NCBI RefSeq assembly: GCF_903181435.1
Contig: NZ_CAEUHO010000001.1
Location: 2,294,001 to 2,358,000 of the forward strand
DNA: 64,000 nucleotides
Reading direction: 5' to 3'
DNA from: Bacteroides acidifaciens
GTDB lineage: Bacteria > Bacteroidota > Bacteroidia > Bacteroidales > Bacteroidaceae
Part shown: positions 63,241 through 64,000 of the stretch, in pieces
How positions within the stretch are numbered: position 1 is the first letter of the stretch
How the letters are laid out: each line of letters starts with the position of its first letter
Translations under genes and position numbers: made by a program
The notes under the pieces: model-generated
What the model saw: the letters and a program-made list of their open reading frames with translations, nothing else
Databases searched by the model: none
Told to the model about the DNA's origin: nothing

Positions 63241-64000
63241 ATGGAAACAGACATAGAAACCAAATATTGCCAAAGTTGTGGTATGCCATTAGATATTGAG
63301 GATATTACAGAATATGGAACAAATTCTGATGGTACACTCAATCAGGAATTTTGTTCTTGTTGCTTGAACTCCGGCAAATATCTTTTTAATTTCTCAATGG
63401 AATACCTCATTTACCTTTGGGGACTTTTCCCCGATTCTTATAATCAAATTGCTGGTACGAATTACAAAAGCGAGGAATTGAGAAATGTGTTATCCGACAG
63501 GTTACCCAATCTAAAGCGGTGGAAGCAAAAGATAAACACTGCCCATATACACTATGACCTTATAATGAATGTTCAAGAATATATTAACAGGCATTTATTT
63601 GAGGACTTAAATTGTGACAATTTATCTCATGTAGCTTGTATGTCTATGTATCACTTCCGGAGAGTATTCAAAGATGTTGTTGGAGAGAATGTCGGTGATT
63701 ATATTCAGCGGTTAAGGTTAGAATATATTGCTTTCAAACTTATTTCAACGAATACAAGGGTATCGGAACTACTTGAACAGATAAATTTTCAAAACAAACA
63801 TACTTTATCAAGGGCATTTAAGAAGCATTTTCAGATGTCTATTCCTGCTTTCAGAAAAGCATATTCAAATGTTGCTTATGAAAACAAGATTATAAAACAA
63901 CTGGAGTATTCAATAAAGAGGATTAAAGAAATTAAAGTTGCATATTTGAAATTTGAGCGAACACATAGAAATAAGCAAGCATATTCTACTTTATGGAAGC
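63241..64000 (+). CDS. Zinc-ribbon / AraC-type regulator, cut by the window end
   Basis: The frame opens at ATG 63241 and is still open at the last base (253 codons). The N-terminus reads YCQSCGMPLDIEDITEYGTN and EFCSCCLNSGKYLF, a four-cysteine zinc-ribbon of the Zn_ribbon_2 type. An AraC-type domain follows from about residue 105 (IMNVQEYINRHLFEDLNCDN, CMSMYHFRRVFKDVVGENVG and SRAFKKHFQMSIPAF). In related proteins a GyrI-like ligand-binding domain comes next; it would lie beyond the window. It has its own -7 box with GTAAC repeats. Confidence 0.85.
   Translation, partial: METDIETKYCQSCGMPLDIEDITEYGTNSDGTLNQEFCSCCLNSGKYLFNFSMEYLIYLWGLFPDSYNQIAGTNYKSEELRNVLSDRLPNLKRWKQKINTAHIHYDLIMNVQEYINRHLFEDLNCDNLSHVACMSMYHFRRVFKDVVGENVGDYIQRLRLEYIAFKLISTNTRVSELLEQINFQNKHTLSRAFKKHFQMSIPAFRKAYSNVAYENKIIKQLEYSIKRIKEIKVAYLKFERTHRNKQAYSTLWK

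Overview
The window is a chromosomal segment of a Bacteroides species. The evidence is Bacteroidetes-type promoters (repeated TAnnTTTG -7 boxes, no clear Shine-Dalgarno sites), two Sus-type polysaccharide utilization loci (PULs) run by ECF sigma/FecR-type anti-sigma pairs, menaquinone synthesis, pyruvate formate-lyase, and CTnDOT-type conjugation DNA. The species cannot be named from this sequence alone.

Layout. (1) 1-4025 is the broken end of an integrative conjugative element (ICE): traA, then 12-13 codons of the next tra gene cut by an IS21-family insertion sequence, then about 150 bp of element end abutting a tRNA-Ser(UGA) gene (4026-4110, minus). (2) 4.3-14.5 kb is mostly core: pflB-pflA, an AAA-ATPase/PD-(D/E)XK gene, an ECF sigma factor with an anti-sigma/beta-barrel hybrid, a NigD-like lipoprotein, an EamA transporter, oxyR, and only the last 34 codons of dps. 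(3) 14.5-26.3 kb is PUL 1, probably for host glycoprotein glycans: ECF sigma, divergent FecR anti-sigma, STN-containing SusC, SusD, GH18, two surface lipoproteins (DUF1735-LamG and Ig-like/F5-8C) and a serine-type sulfatase. A candidate cis-antisense small RNA lies over the susC leader. (4) 26.3-28.7 kb is a repeat-rich spacer and a second AAA-ATPase/PD-(D/E)XK gene. (5) 28.7-35.8 kb is the menaquinone operon (HAD-hotdog thioesterase fusion, menF, menD, menB, menC, menE), whose promoter sits in a perfect palindrome. (6) 35.9-39.3 kb holds a membrane TPR/AraC regulator, an ORF remnant and an MscS channel ending at a 34-bp perfect hairpin. (7) 39.4-57.9 kb is PUL 2, all on the minus strand: GH127-GH43, GH3, ECF sigma, FecR, a duplicated-module surface protein, SusC, SusD, GH20, a nonsense-interrupted SGNH hydrolase and a GH63/GH37-like enzyme. 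(8) 58.0-64.0 kb is an accessory, partly decayed island: tyrosine recombinase remnant, YhcG-type nuclease, a small protein, a copy of the ICE end plus the tRNA-Ser 3' end, then an AT-rich putative zinc metalloprotease, an AraC regulator, a CatA-like acetyltransferase and a zinc-ribbon/AraC regulator running off the window.

In each PUL, SusC carries an N-terminal STN domain. By family knowledge, glycan import at the outer membrane is then signalled to the FecR-type anti-sigma factor, which releases the ECF sigma factor to turn on the locus. The most interesting signals are the putative antisense RNA in PUL 1, the traces of two related integrative elements about 56 kb apart, the metalloprotease/AraC pair, the palindrome over the men promoter, and several small gene losses (dps, SGNH hydrolase, integrase, tra genes).
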